Source: Diphasiastrum complanatum | Taxonomy: Eukaryota > Streptophyta > Lycopodiopsida > Lycopodiales > Lycopodiaceae | Assembly: GCA_029204225.1 (NCBI GenBank) | Contig: CM055104.1 | Span: 54,912,538-54,976,537, forward strand | Reading direction: 5' to 3' | DNA length: 64,000 bases | Shown here: piece by piece, positions 1 through 35,899 of the stretch | How positions within the stretch are numbered: position 1 is the stretch's first letter | How the letters are laid out: each line of letters begins with the position of its first letter | The notes under the pieces: model-generated | Databases searched by the model: none | What the model was told of the DNA's origin: nothing | The model's input: only the letters and a program-made list of their open reading frames with translations | Program-made: the position numbers and the translations under genes

Positions 1-189
1 AGGAAGTACGTCATTGTCCATGAAGCCATATATAGTTTTGGCATGACACAAAAGAGCACCTTGTCAGTTATAATGCCCATGCCCTAAGAAACGGAACAAT
101 CCCCACCATATATCAAAAACTTGTGGGGCAAGTTATTGCACATCCCAAGAAATCCCTCTTTTAACATATTTTTCAAAGTAGAAATAACA

Positions 190-752
190 AGGCAATTTAA
201 GTAATGCTTGAAAGTCGGTACTGACTTGGTCTAAGTGTCAAAAAATTGCCACTAGTATGGTTCTTGCTCTCGGCCATCCTATTTTGTTGGGGTGTGTAGG
301 GGCATGAGAACTCTTCTTGATGCCATTTTGCTCACAATAGTATTTGAAGATTTTGGAGGTGTACTCTCCACCTCCATCCAATCTTAGCACCTTGATCTTG
401 GTGCAAAATTTATTCTCAACAAGAGCTTTGAGCTTCAAAAAGTCTCAAACACTAGAGCGTTTGAGGATCAGATAGATCCAAGTAAATTGACTATTGTCAT
501 ATATAAAAGAGACAAACATAGTAGCTCCTCCATTACTATTAGTACTTAAAAATGCACATTCGAGTGATTAAGTTGCACATTGTTTAAGAGATCTTGAGAA
601 AAGCTTCTTGTGCACTTTTGACAAAGCACATGTCTTACCTTACTTTGACAATGATTTGGGCAGACCAAGGATTTTTTCCTTGATTCGAAGTTGGGATGAC
701 CCAACCTTTTGTGCCATAGCTCAACTTGGGAAAGCTCACCCTCAGCCATCAA
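190..752 (-). pseudogene. Ty1/copia GAG-pre-integrase/integrase fragment
   Basis: Degenerate piece of a copia polyprotein on the minus strand. Reading from 752 downward it has the GAG-pre-integrase signature LWHKRLGHPNFES, followed by a CX2C-type pair (VLCQKC). From 438 downward it has integrase-core sequence with the second catalytic Asp in RLDGGGEYTSKIF and the start of the ...HAPTHPN block. The two blocks are in different frames and are separated by sequence that no longer reads through. The intervening first catalytic Asp region and everything after the third catalytic position are missing or unreadable. No LTR was identified. It abuts oppositely oriented gag sequence at about 752. Clearly copia; no function expected. 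Confidence 0.75.
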
Positions 753-764
753 GAAAAAGTTCCA

Positions 765-1023
765 TAGTGTGCTTGTGGCTGAGGAGAGTAGAATCCTTCA
801 TGTGAAACAAAGGATTGGGTCCTTGAAGCTACATGATGGAGATGAGAAGGCCAACTTCTCAAGCAAAGGCAAGGCAAAGTCCAAGAAGAAGATCCAACGC
901 AAGGAGACCAAGAGTGATGATCAAGCATCAAGCTCTAAAGGTGGAAAGAAGAACAAGGCCAAACTAAAGTACTGCTCGCATTTTTCGCACTTTTCCAAAA
1001 AATGTAACACTTCAATAGTTTGA
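765..1023 (+). pseudogene. Ty1/copia gag C-terminal fragment with decayed zinc knuckle
   Basis: Plus-strand reading frame with a Lys/Ser-rich stretch (KGKAKSKKKIQRKETK) followed by YCSHFSHFSKKC. The latter looks like a copia gag CCHC zinc knuckle (CX2CX4HX4C) in which the second Cys is lost. A stop follows shortly after at 1021-1023. It lies head to head with a minus-strand integrase scrap, so the two cannot come from one colinear element. Identification rests on composition and the decayed knuckle. Confidence 0.5.
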
Positions 1024-1039
1024 TACACTAAGTGTCGCA

Positions 1040-1300
1040 CATTTCGCATTTGTGGCATTTTCTCGAAAACTGCGACCTTGCCTTCGGCTTCTTCCGTTCA
1101 ATTATTTTGAAGAAGTCAACTTATGTGTAGTTCAAAAGTTTACCTGTTTTCAACACCTTCGACTTTTTCACAAAATGTGAAAAGAGAGAAAATTTCTAAA
1201 GGTCATCTGATTTCAAGAATTGAACTATTTTAGGGCACCTTCGGCTTTTTCGCAAAATCTCGAAGAGAGAGAAAATGTCGAAGGTCATCTATTTTGAACG
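1040..1300 (+). repeat. Degenerate TTCGGC/TTTTTCGCA repeat, LTR-like
   Basis: Recurring phrases built from CCTTCGGCTTTTTCGCA and AAAATGTGAA-type words. The same vocabulary recurs in the copia-C LTR copies at 41160-41360, 41930-42160 and 51790-51970, so this stretch is probably a decayed LTR piece of that family. It contains no coding sequence. Confidence 0.5.
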
Positions 1301-1389
1301 AGGAACGTTCCCAGCCACTTTCCAGAATTTGCGAAGTGAGAGAAAGCCACTTCCCCTAAAATGTGAAGTGAGAGAATTGCGACGTCCTT

Positions 1390-2118
1390 GTCTGCATCAA
1401 CATTTCCTACGGATTGACCGTGTACACAATGTATAGTTGTCATCACAAGCCAAATACTTCCAAGTACAATGGTTTGCCTAATTAGATGACAAACATTTAT
1501 CGTAATTAATACATGGATGAAGTCTATAAATGGATCATCCAGGCACACTCTGCGTGATGGTCCGTCCATGAGACAAATGATTTTGAGTCTCCCAGTTACG
1601 TCGTCATTCTGGTTGTAACTGCTATTTTGTTGTGCTTCAGTGTAATATAGCAGCAACACGCTTTTCAATCTGTGTATAACGTAGATGAATGTTTGTTGTG
1701 ATTGAATGCACTTCATTGTTGTTTGATAACACTTGTTCACTCACTTTGATCAGAACACGGACATCTACGACTCCTCAGCTTCTGATCAGACAATGGTTGT
1801 CTTTGACGCTTGAGGAACTTGCGTTATCATACTGCTCTTTCAATCTATTTCAAAACTAAACCTTTTATTGAATCCATTTCCAGTAATACCACCATTTCTA
1901 ATCTCTTCGGTGGACTGTACTCATTTTTGTCTTTGTGAGTATGAAGTAATTTTTAAGATCCTGTTGGGCAACATAACATTTAAGCTGTGATTATACTTAG
2001 CATAAACATTCTATTAGACTGTTTTTGTATCTAGCAGTCCATTGCAATGGGAGAGCTGTTCCGCAAATATTCTTGCTCTCTTCTACGTTCGCGTTCTCCA
2101 TACTCCCTTGTCCCATCA
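1390..2118 (+). repeat. 5' LTR of copia-A
   Basis: About 580 bases (1532-2118) match 5145-5734 closely, for example the shared phrase CTCCCAGTTACGTCGTCATTC in both. The right end is ...CCCATCA, ending in CA just before the primer site. A TATA box (TATAAA, 1525-1530) precedes the shared part, as expected at a U3/R border. The left end near 1390 is an estimate. Confidence 0.7.
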
Positions 2119-2121
2119 AAT

Positions 2122-2133
2122 TGGTATCAGAGC
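2122..2133 (+). promoter_or_regulatory. Primer binding site of copia-A
   Basis: TGGTATCAGAGC, the plant initiator tRNA-Met complement used by many copia elements, lies three bases past the 5' LTR end. Confidence 0.85.
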
Positions 2134-2178
2134 ATAGTTCAAATAAACCGAGAGATTAAGTTTGTTCTATTTGTATTA

Positions 2179-2970
2179 ATGTCTCATTTTGGTAGCTTTT
2201 CATTTACATCATCCAACGAAGCTAGAATCATTGACGAGTTCAATGGATCTAGCTTCTATATCTGGAAGTTAAAACTCCGGATGATGTTGATAGATAGAGA
2301 TCTTTGGGATGGAGTAGAAGGTGCTGACCTGAAACCAAAATATGGTGATCAAGCAAAGGCATGGAAGATCAAAGACCAAAAGGCCTTAGCATGTATCACA
2401 CTCAATCTTGTCGACTCCCAAATATCCCATGTTACCACATGCAACCTCTAAGGATGTATTAGATTTGTTATCAAATCTCTATGAGACTCATGATGTAACC
2501 ACTAGATTACATCTTAGAAGGAAGTTCTTTAGTCTTAACATGTCTAATTCTACTGCCATCACTTCTCACATCAACAGTTTCAAATCTTTATTGGATCAGT
2601 TATCAATTGTAGGATGTGCTATTCAAGATGATGATGTCGATATGACCTTGTTTTTTTCTCTTCCAAAGTCGTATGAACACTTTGTGGTGATGATCTCCAC
2701 GCAACCCGACCTCACTTTTCAAAAGGTGGTCGGTCACTTACTTCAAGAAGAAATACGGAGAAAGACCAGCAGCATGTCCATCAAAGACAAGTTTCTGGCT
2801 CTATACACCAAGAAGAAAGACTATTCCAAGGGCAAGAATCAAGTGCAGTAGCAGCAACAATAGAAGCCTCACACTCAAGGTGAGAATAGTGGATCGTGCA
2901 AGAAGCTCTTCTGCAGATATTGCAAGAGTGCCAATCACGACATCAAGGAGTGTCGCATCCGCATCTACGA
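2179..2970 (+). pseudogene. copia-A gag (UBN2-type) pseudogene
   Basis: The first ATG after the leader gives MSHFGSFSFTSSNEAR and then FNGSSFYIWKLKLRMMLIDR, the typical N-terminus of copia gag. The frame shifts near 2430-2450 into DVLDLLSNLYETHDVTTRLH and continues to a stop at 2849. Past that stop and another at 2861, a CCHC knuckle is still readable: C-RY-C-KSAN-H-DIKE-C, about 2915-2957. Gag would form the virus-like particle core and bind RNA. One frameshift and at least two stops make it a pseudogene. Confidence 0.8.
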
Positions 2971-3072
2971 CGACGCAAAGAAGCAACACCAGCAACAGCC
3001 AAACTCCTCCAATGCGGCGGAATTCAAGGAGCAAGATACACACCTGTTAATGTCTTATAGTAGTGGCAACGA

Positions 3073-5162
3073 AACCATGATAGCTGGTATCTGGACGGCG
3101 GCGCTACCCAACACATGACCTCTCGCAAGGAATGGTTTACCGAGTATGCAACTTACAACAGAGATCAGTTCATCTACCTTGAAGATTCAAGCACCATACG
3201 CATGGAAGGCAAAGGGACAGTCAAGATCGCGTTAAAAAACGATCTTTCTATTTATGTCACCAATGTTCTTCACGTACCTCAGTTGTCAAAGAACCTGTTG
3301 TCAGTTTCTAAGATGACTGATGAGGACTACACTGTTACTTTCTCATCTGAGATGTGTACAATCTTCGATGAAGATACTACTCTGACTACATGCACTAGAG
3401 TTGGAAATGTTTACGTACTCTCTAATTCAGTTGCATTAGCTAGTATCTCTAATGAAAATGTAAACAATAATGCTCTTATGTGGCATAGTCGATTTGGACA
3501 CGCGAATACAAGATCACTTTCCTATATGCATTGTAATAATTTAGTTGATGGATTACATTTTCCTTCTTCATTAGATAGGAAATATTTCTTTTGTGAATCA
3601 TGCATCTATGGGAAACACTCTAGAAGCAAGTTTCCCAAATCACATTCCATCAAAACAAAGCATGTATTGGATTTTGTACATAGCGATCTTTGTGGTCCAA
3701 TGCCAACTCCGTCCTTAGGAGATGCAATCTATTTTATCACTTTCATAGGTGATTATTCTAGATGGTCTACAGTCATATTCATTAAGCACAAATCTGAGGC
3801 CTTTGAATGCTTCAAGGGATTCAAGGCCATGGCTGAGACACAAACGTCTACAAAAGTGAAAGCACTCTGAACTGATTGATGGTGGTGGCGAATACCTCTC
3901 TAACGAGATGTCCGACTACCTGGCTGAACATGGTATTAGAAGACAGTTCACAACTTCCTATTCACCTCAACAGAATGGAATTGTAGAAAGGAAGAACCGA
4001 ACGCTTCTCAACTCAGCCATATCCATGCTACACCAATTACATCTACTTGCGAAGTTCTGGGCAGAAGCTACTGCCACAGCCTGTTACGTACAGAACAGAT
4101 CCAGCACCAAAATCGTCAACAACAAAACTCCTTATGAAGTTTGGCATGGAGACAAGCCTAGTGTCAGCCATTTAAAAATCTTTGGTTGTATATGTTTTGT
4201 TCACATTTCTAAATAGCCTAGGAAGAAGCTGGATCATAGAACAAATAAATATATTTTCATTGGCTATCCTGATGAACATAAAGCTTACAAAGTTTACGAT
4301 CCATCCACCAATGTAGTATCTGTCTCTAGGGATGTAATATTTCAAGAACAACCAAACGTCCACAGATTCTCACGGACTCGGATAGTTTCAGTGAGGTATA
4401 CACCTCAATCATTCTGGACTTCATCAGAAGAACCAGAGAGCCTAGTCGAAGCAATTAACTCCAAGGATGCTATGAAGTGGCAAGAAACTATGGAAAGCAA
4501 GTACAACTCACTTTTGACGGACCAGACCTGGACACCGGTCGACTTCCCCACTCACAAGAGAGTTATCGACTACAAGTGGATCTTCAAGAAGAAGATCAAC
4601 TCTGATGGTTCCATTGCTAAATGGAAAGCACGGCTGGTGGCTAAATGATTCACTCAAGTCCAAGGAGTGAATTATCAAGAAATTTTCAATCATGTTGTCA
4701 AGATGCAGTCAATCAGATCTCTGATTGCTTTGGAAGTTGCGAAAGACCTCGAAATGCACCAAATGGATGTCAAGACAGCATTTCTCAACGACAACATCGG
4801 AGAAGAGTTGTATACCTTCCAACCAGAAGGATTCGAAGTCAAACGCCAAGAGCACAAAGTATGCAAGCTGCACAAAGCAATCTATGGTCTGAAGCAGACC
4901 GCAAGAGCATGGTTCGATAGAATCAACTCTTATCTCATTCAATTGGTTTTTGCAAACAATTCAGCTGACTGTAATATTTATTCCAAGCATATAAGTATCC
5001 ATTCAGTTCACATAGCTCTTTACGTAGATGATGCGTTTATATTGTCTAACGACACTTCTCTTCTACACACTACTAAGAGTGATCTGTCAAAGGAATTTGA
5101 CATGACTGATTTAGGAGCTGTTCATTTTTTGCTAGGAATTAAACGGATCATCCAAGCACACT
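3073..5162 (+). pseudogene. copia-A pol (protease, integrase, RT) pseudogene
   Basis: Protease begins SWYLDGGATQHMT, where the active-site D-S/T-G is D-G-G. The pre-integrase zinc motif follows (MWHSRFGHAN ... CESCIYGKHS), then the integrase core with HSDLCGP and SYSPQQNGIVERKN carrying its Asp and Glu. The frame breaks around 3868, right at the second catalytic Asp region. TAG at 4213 interrupts the integrase C-terminus. RT starts near 4480 (WTPVDFPTHKRVIDYKWIFK), has a TGA at 4646, and keeps DVKTAFLND, IYGLKQTARAW and the catalytic YVDDAF. The sequence stops at HFLLGIK and runs into LTR; RNase H is absent. Dead copy. Confidence 0.85.
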
Positions 5163-5734
5163 CTACGTGATGCTCCGTCCATGAGACGAATGGTTTTGAG
5201 CCTCCCAGTTACGTCGTCATTCCAGTTGTAACTGTTATTTTGTTGTGCTTCAGTGTAATATAGCAACAGCATGATTTTCTATCTGTGTATAACATAGATG
5301 AATGTTTGTTATAATTAAATGCACTTCATTGTTGTTTGATAACGCTTGTTCACTCACTTTGATCATAACACGGACGTCTACGACTCAGCTTTTGGTCAGA
5401 TAATGGCTGTCTTTGACGCCTAAGGAACTTGCACTATCATACTGCACTTTCAATGTATTTCAAAACTGAACTTTTTATTGAATCCATTTCCAGTAATACC
5501 ATATACAAACCATTTCTAATCTCTTCGGTGGACTGTACTCATTTTTGTCTTTGTGAGTATGAAAAAAAATTTAAGATCTTGTTGGACAACTGAACATTGA
5601 AGTTGTGATTATACTTAGCATAAACATTCTATTAGACTGTTTTTGCATCTAGTAGCCCATTGCAACGGGAGAGTTGTTCCGCAAATATTTTTGCTCTTCT
5701 CCGTTCGCGTTCTCCATACTCCCTTGCCCCATCA
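5145..5734 (+). repeat. Truncated 3' LTR of copia-A
   Basis: Matches 1532-2118 of the 5' LTR and ends in the same CCCATCA. U3, including the TATA box, is missing: the RT reading frame joins the LTR at the point that corresponds to just downstream of the 5' LTR TATA box. Confidence 0.75.
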
Positions 5735-8431
5735 ACTAAATCAACATAAAACAATATTGCATCTAAAATATCATCATCAACTTCTTTATTGTCTGGTGCT
5801 GATTTGATTACATGATCTGCCATATAATGACATTTCACTTTTTAAATAACTACATAGAAATCCAACTCTTGCAACAATAGCAGCTAAATGATCGTTCAGT
5901 TCTCAGCAAACGAATACAACTCATCAATTGAATACAATAATAAAAGATTGTTTCGCTCTCAGCCAAAGGATAATCATTCCGTTTTCAACATACATAGTTC
6001 TGATTTCAAGATCGTGTTCCTAAAACCGTAACTTAGGTGTTCCGTTTCCTAAGATTTGATTATGTATCCGTTCCTAACAAAGATCCCTAGGAACGGGCAT
6101 CAATGGTACTTCCAACTTGTCCAAGCCTTTCACTAGAATACGCACATGCAGTATATGCCAGGTGCCCATCCAACGATGCACCTGTAGTGAGAGGGTGTCT
6201 AGGACACTTTCGCTAAAGATGCATCATTGGATGGGCACCTGGCATTTATTGCCTGTGCAATTTTCATCCTCAAGCCTTGTCCACAACAATCGTAGATTTC
6301 TTAGCAATAAGTCGTCATTCTATAAAGAACCATCAGCCATGGCTAACAACATAGCACACATTCCAAGAAGCTCGAGGTATAGACAAAGATTTCCTTTGTG
6401 GAGGATTAAGGACCAAGCGCTGCGCTATGAAATCTTGCACTTTATTGATAGTGTCAAGTTACGGCATGAGGATGTCTACTACTAGAAAGACAAAAAACTT
6501 TCAATGAACCATCACATCTCCCTGTAGTTTTTTTTCTCTTGTATGTCCTCGTTTGTGTCGATCTCATGAAGAGGAAAGAAAGTCCTACTCAACTCAAAAC
6601 TCATTAAAGAACTAATTTTTTTGCATAGTCACACTTGCATGTTCCATTTGAAATTTTGATTTCCTTCACATGCCTAGAACACTAATTGGGTAATTTGGTC
6701 TTTAAACTTCCCTCAGCAAGGCTCACAGTCTTCTAGTTAGAACATGTTTCGCTCTTCACACAATCTAGACTTTAGGCGAACTATTTATGAAATATATAGT
6801 TCATGAACTTGCATAACAAACAGAGACACATAATTATCCATTGCCAGCAAACCTTTAACCTGAAAGAAATTTATTCAGTTTAATTTTATCATATTTAAAA
6901 TGGAAATGCTTTCATCCACTGTAGCAGGTATGGCTGCTCATTAAACAAAATTAAGAATTTCACGATTTTAAAAAATTGAAAAGGCTTAGGTTCACATATG
7001 GGCTATTTCAGGACTATCTACAGAGTGCAAAAATATATCAGAAACCACTCCAAAAGAAGAGTGCAGGAGGTTAAGCCATATACCCACTCCATTGTTCAAA
7101 TTGTAAGGGCAGATTCAATTACCCTATCTGGTCAATAATGCAGCTATATGTACTTCAATCTCCCAAATATCATGATTATGACTCAACCTTTACTGCAACT
7201 AAGAAATGTGCAATTACATAACTGAATTTCTCGCTGAAACTGGGTATCCAATCTCTCAACAAAATTTCTGAGTATTCTAAATCTGAAGATCATAATTAAG
7301 TTCTTTCAGCTTGACAAATTGTGATTAACCAATGAAATCGTAGAACAATTGACAAAAACTTATAGGTAAGGAAATGTAAAAGAACTAGTTACTTGTACAT
7401 GAGGTTCACATCCTACTAATAAAGTCTAGTAATAGATGTTCAAAGTGATCCAACGCTGCTAATATACTTTTTCAAGATTAGCTACCGGCATATTCATTGC
7501 GAAGCATCGTATGCTGGTTGTATCCAGACATTGTTGTACTGACTCCTCACCTAGGTTATGCTCCATAGCAAAACGCAAGGACAGAAATAATGATTGTTTG
7601 ACATCCTTTTGTAGACATGTCTGACAAGGTGCTTCTATCCAACATCCTTGCTGTTACAAAGAAGCCTTTACTCTGATGCATCAAGACTACAAACTGGCAT
7701 TGCAAATATTAATCACAAAACTTGTGAACAAAAGAAGAAAGCAAGAACCAAGCTCAATAGCCCACATCAGTATCATCATGACAAAGCTTCCAAAATAGTA
7801 ATTTACCAGGTAAAGTTACAGTGCTTTGAATATTTTAAAAGTTGCCCTCCATATAAAAGGAGAGGCAGGGGGGAGGTGAGTTTTGAATACCTGTTGAGTT
7901 TTGTGTGAATCCCAGCTTCATCACAAGTATGACTATCTACTAGCACAAATTTCTGTAATCAAGCTGGTATGTCAACAAATGGACCACAACAATATCTCTT
8001 CACCGTAAAGACATCACAGTAACTTCTCTACCAATGCACCAGATGAAGTAGGAAGTACTTATAGATACTTGGTAAAAATGCTCTCAATTATACAAAATGA
8101 CATCCTCGTTTGACTTGCCTTGAATTTACTCACTTTGATACTTGCAATGCATCTACTAAGATCATAGCATTAACAAGGAGGTTTGATGGAGCTCAATTGT
8201 TGTACAGGAATTTTCGCACTTGCGTTACTGAGAGCTTCAGACCAGGCTACTTGTTAGTCGTATAATTTGTTGTCGAAAAGGACCTAGCACTCACTTTCAT
8301 GTTAAATAGGACATATTACCAAAAACAGCTCTAGTGGCTTGAAAACCCCCCGTTTCAGCTAATAAACTTGCTGTCCATCAAGAGTGCCATGGCACTATGT
8401 CCAATTTTCACACTTTCATATTATGTACATC
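5735..8431. other. Intergenic stretch downstream of AQR
   Basis: No conserved coding sequence seen on either strand. It holds the hairpin at 6155-6245. The AQR 3' UTR should occupy the right edge below 8432. The remainder is AT-rich with only short, unremarkable ORFs. Confidence 0.5.
6155..6245. repeat. Near-perfect inverted repeat (hairpin)
   Basis: Arms 6155-6180 and 6220-6245 are 26 bases each with a single mismatch (left arm ATGCCAGGTGCCCATCCAAC...). The 39-base centre extends the pairing imperfectly (GAGAGGGTGTC against GACACTTTCGC), so the whole segment can fold into one long stem. This geometry fits a plant microRNA precursor or a small foldback element; the sequence alone does not decide which. 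No known miRNA is recognised. Confidence 0.8.
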
Positions 8432-32763
<24,332 letters not shown>

Positions 32764-32779
32764 TTCTAAGCAACGAGTA

Positions 32780-33064
32780 CAGAAACCCTAACTAGGGCTT
32801 AGATCGATGACAGCATAATAACAAGGATTACAGGAACCCCAACTAGGGTTTAAAAGCTCAGGAAATCATCCACATGAGGAAAACTCAGCGCAAATGAGAT
32901 CAAGGTTTTACAGAAACCCTAACCGGGGTCTAGATCCGTGACAGCAATTAGAAGAAGGATTGCACTGACCCAAACTAGGGTTTAGAAGCTCAGGAAAACA
33001 TGGATACATGCAAAAAAAAGTGAGCGCAAATGAGATGAAAGATGAGCGCAAATGAGATGAAAGA
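32780..33064 (-). promoter_or_regulatory. AQR 5' region: telobox-bearing tandem duplication
   Basis: Immediately upstream of the AQR start. A unit of about 131 bases occurs twice (32783 and 32914). Each copy has AAACCCTAA and, about 61 bases on, TAGGGTTTA, giving four teloboxes in alternating orientation at 32783, 32844, 32914 and 32976. Beyond lies a perfect 22-base tandem, 33021-33042 and 33043-33064 (TGAGCGCAAATGAGATGAAA...). Teloboxes are common in plant promoters of growth and translation genes. The transcription start is unknown, so part of this may be 5' UTR. Confidence 0.65.
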
Positions 33065-33381
33065 GTTAAGGAAGGCGCAAGAAGCTCACAGATCCAGTGA
33101 CGATCCAAGTCTACTACGTCCAATACACCCACCCACGCTCCAACAGAAACAGATGGATTATTCTGGCTTTGCTTCGACAAGGGCGGTTGTTTGATCTGAA
33201 GAAATTGTGAACGTCAAGACGGAAGGGCAGCATATATTTTCAATTCTTCAATTTGACTGGCAAGATGAGTGGAGGGCCAATCCTGATTTAGTGTTGGGGT
33301 GCCATGCACTTGCGCCTTCAAGTAAATGTTGTACATAGTCATACAATATCACGTCAGTCCTACCTTTAATCGATTCATCTT

Positions 33382-33975
33382 ATGCGGTGCCCCTCAGGTG
33401 GTGATCGTAAAGTGTCACATGATTCCATTCGTGAAGTTCTTGAGCTATTGCTCATGATAGTGGCTTCCATGTTGTTCGAGAGCAGACACACATTTTTGTC
33501 AGGGCCATCTGGGCAATCATCTCGTCGATGTGTTGACCCTGTTCTCTCAAGTGAGGGACTTCGCACTCTTGGAGATGTCGTTATTGTTGATCCCTTTTGA
33601 CAAGACCTTCTTCGTCATTCTTCCACCACGCAAGGGGCTGCTGCACCTCACGCAACTCAAGAGAAAGACAGAGATTATCACGATCTTGCATTTGGTGAAG
33701 AATTCATCCCCTTTGCTTTCGAAACATATGGATGTCTTCATAAGAAATTTAATGATTTCTTGTTATTATGTGCGGAGCTTGCGCGAGGGACAAAGTATAA
33801 CATTACCATCCGTCATTGTATCTTTCTATCGTCAACGTATTTCTATTGCATTGCAACGTTCACAAACACTTTTAATTCTTCGACGAGCTCAATTTGCAGG
33901 AACGGCGAGTTCAAAGCTTCATGCATTACCTATTACTGCATCGGAGCACAAGCCCCCAACCACCAAATTCTAATA
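33382..33975 (+). pseudogene. Retroelement-type protein C-terminal fragment
   Basis: Broken frames on the plus strand. Readable blocks are FLSGPSGQSSRRCVDPVLSS, GDVVIVDPF, then in another frame FIPFAFETYGCLHKKFNDFL and SFYRQRISIALQRSQTLLIL. This arrangement (a GDVVIVDP core, an F-PFA-ET-G block, then a C-terminal QR-S-ALQR helix) recalls the C-terminal domain found after reverse transcriptase in many unannotated plant RT-like proteins. I recognise the pattern but cannot name the family. It is clearly decayed (at least two frameshifts and a stop at 33598). Confidence 0.4.
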
Positions 33976-34059
33976 GCTAGTTCAAAATAACGAGACATAA
34001 GCAATAATCTCAAAAATTGTGTATCCAAGTATAGGTTATGCCGAATCCTATATGTAGGA

Positions 34060-34300
34060 CGTGGACATAACACATACAACTTATAAGCTTTATCTAAAGT
34101 AGTATAACCAATGAAAATGGATTTGATACAATGGGAGTCCAGCTTCTTTCTAATTTCCTTCAGCATCTACATATAGGCAATCCATCCGAAAACTTTGAGG
34201 TTCAATAATGTTGGTTTGGAGCTCGTCCAAACTTCAGTGTCGATTCTTTCTCTCAACAAGTCCGTTCGACTGGGGTGAATAAGAAGTGATGAATCCCGTG
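34060..34300 (-). pseudogene. Ty1/copia integrase C-terminal scrap
   Basis: Minus strand: FITSYSPQSNGLVERKNRH (integrase third catalytic residue, Glu of ERK), then after a deletion TEVWTSSKPTLLNLKVFGW and KKLDSHCIKSIFIGYTTLDK. Three frames and no flanking LTR. Confidence 0.75.
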
Positions 34301-35899
34301 TATTTTTGCAGACTGTGTAATAACATGGATAAAACTGCAGAAATTGGATAACTAAATGGATGTAGATTAATAATTGGATCATAGGATAATAATCCAACAT
34401 GTTCTACATTAAGAATTAAGTCATTCTTAGGAGTGTATCTTCCCTCCAATCATCTATAAATATAAAAATAATTTTTTTTTGTAATTGATATAGAGAATAG
34501 TGTCCATATTGGAGGCATCACTAATTCTTACATCAATTTTAAATATCAAGATGAAAATACAACATAAAGAAATACATACAGTTGGGTTTGACAACAACAA
34601 AGAATATCGAAGGGGGTTGAACTATCAAATGTTAACAAAACATGTTACCACTTGTTTTGAAGCTAACTACCTACTCTAATCATTGTTAGCAGGTAACTAA
34701 TATGTAACCTAATTGGATAAGTGATAGCGCGATATGGCTAAGTGCCAATTGCGATCTACAACTCATTGTGGCTAAGTGTCGATTGTGACTTGGCTATTTA
34801 TTGCCCTAACCATCATTTGGATAATCCTATTCGACATTTATAACTAGTATAAAGAGCTGATCATTTCTAGTGTTTTTGTTCTTCTTTCTCCTCTTTTGAA
34901 GAGAAGTAAATGATCATAGAGTATTGCTAGTATCGCTTCATCGCTTATTAGCAGAAGTGCATAAGATAGAGTTGATCAAAGAATCAGAGTTACTTTCAAA
35001 TACGCGGTTGCATCCGCTATTGTTTTGTGTTTGCTATTCGGGTCCTTTTTTGTCAGGGATTGGTCTCGTCAGAAAATCTAAAAGGGGAAGGGCTCACACT
35101 GCCCTCACGTTAGTGACCAAAGAAAACTACTTCCAACCCTAGTGGCCCGCTAGATCACCTCGTACTCCTCCCACCACAAAAATATGGTAGGAGGAGGGTG
35201 AGATATCCCACTATTCATTGTATGTCTCACTGGTTCATTTCCCCTGTCAAGTACTGGTGTTGTTCTAATTTGGCTTGAAAACGTTCCTAGTACAAAGTAT
35301 TGTATTCAACCTCCCGGTGTAGTCCCCATCATCAGGAGACAATGCTACGCCTTCTTTTGTATGTGAATTGTACTTTGAACTAGATGCTAACTACAGTACC
35401 CTACTAGTCAGGTGTTGTTTAATGACTAGATCTAGGCTTACAAGGGATACTAGGCAGTAGCTACGGTACCATGCTAATGATTGGTAAATACTCCATTTGT
35501 TGTGTAGTGCGGTTGACAGTACTATAAATCAGTCACAATGTTACACTAGGTAACCGTGTAGCTTTCGGTATAGGAGATTTGGGTATGCTTCATACAATAT
35601 AACCCAACTAGTTCTAGGCTAGCTAGTTACAGCATTGCACTAGCCATGCCATTGGTAATCCAATGCTAGCAAAACTTGACATGCCATTTGTAATATGATA
35701 GTAAGAGGGTTAAAACCAATATGGGACACAGGTGTAGTCAGGTCCAATGGTGCATAGTCACACTAGCCCTAGATTACAAGTATGTTGTTGTGTTTCATCA
35801 ATGGAAAGGCCATTCTGCTAATCTTAACGTGCATGTGGCTAGATTAGGTATGTTTTCATGCATTCTACATTCTGGAGGACTGTAGGAACGATACAGCTG
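34301..35899. other. Gene-free stretch
   Basis: No coding sequence or paired LTR identified. The right part may be the unrecognised leader or gag remnant of copia-D, but nothing readable supports it. Confidence 0.4.

Larger units (their letters stand above)
1390..5734 (+). mobile_element. Degenerate Ty1/copia LTR retrotransposon (copia-A)
   Basis: Order on the plus strand: 5' LTR, tRNA-Met primer site, gag, protease, integrase, reverse transcriptase, then a truncated 3' LTR. The order protease-integrase-RT places it in Ty1/copia. RNase H and the U3 part of the 3' LTR are missing: the RT frame runs into LTR sequence at about 5145. Several frameshifts and in-frame stops show it is inactive. 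The left boundary of the 5' LTR could not be fixed, because the 3' LTR lacks the matching end. Confidence 0.85.

Noticed and set aside
2122-2133. TGGTATCAGAGC sites (also 42610, 44168) as tRNA gene remnants
   Set aside because: Each sits directly after an LTR end and no tRNA cloverleaf surrounds it; they are primer binding sites.
6117-6485. 122-codon plus-strand ORF
   Set aside because: It runs through both arms of the hairpin at 6155-6245 and has no recognisable domain.
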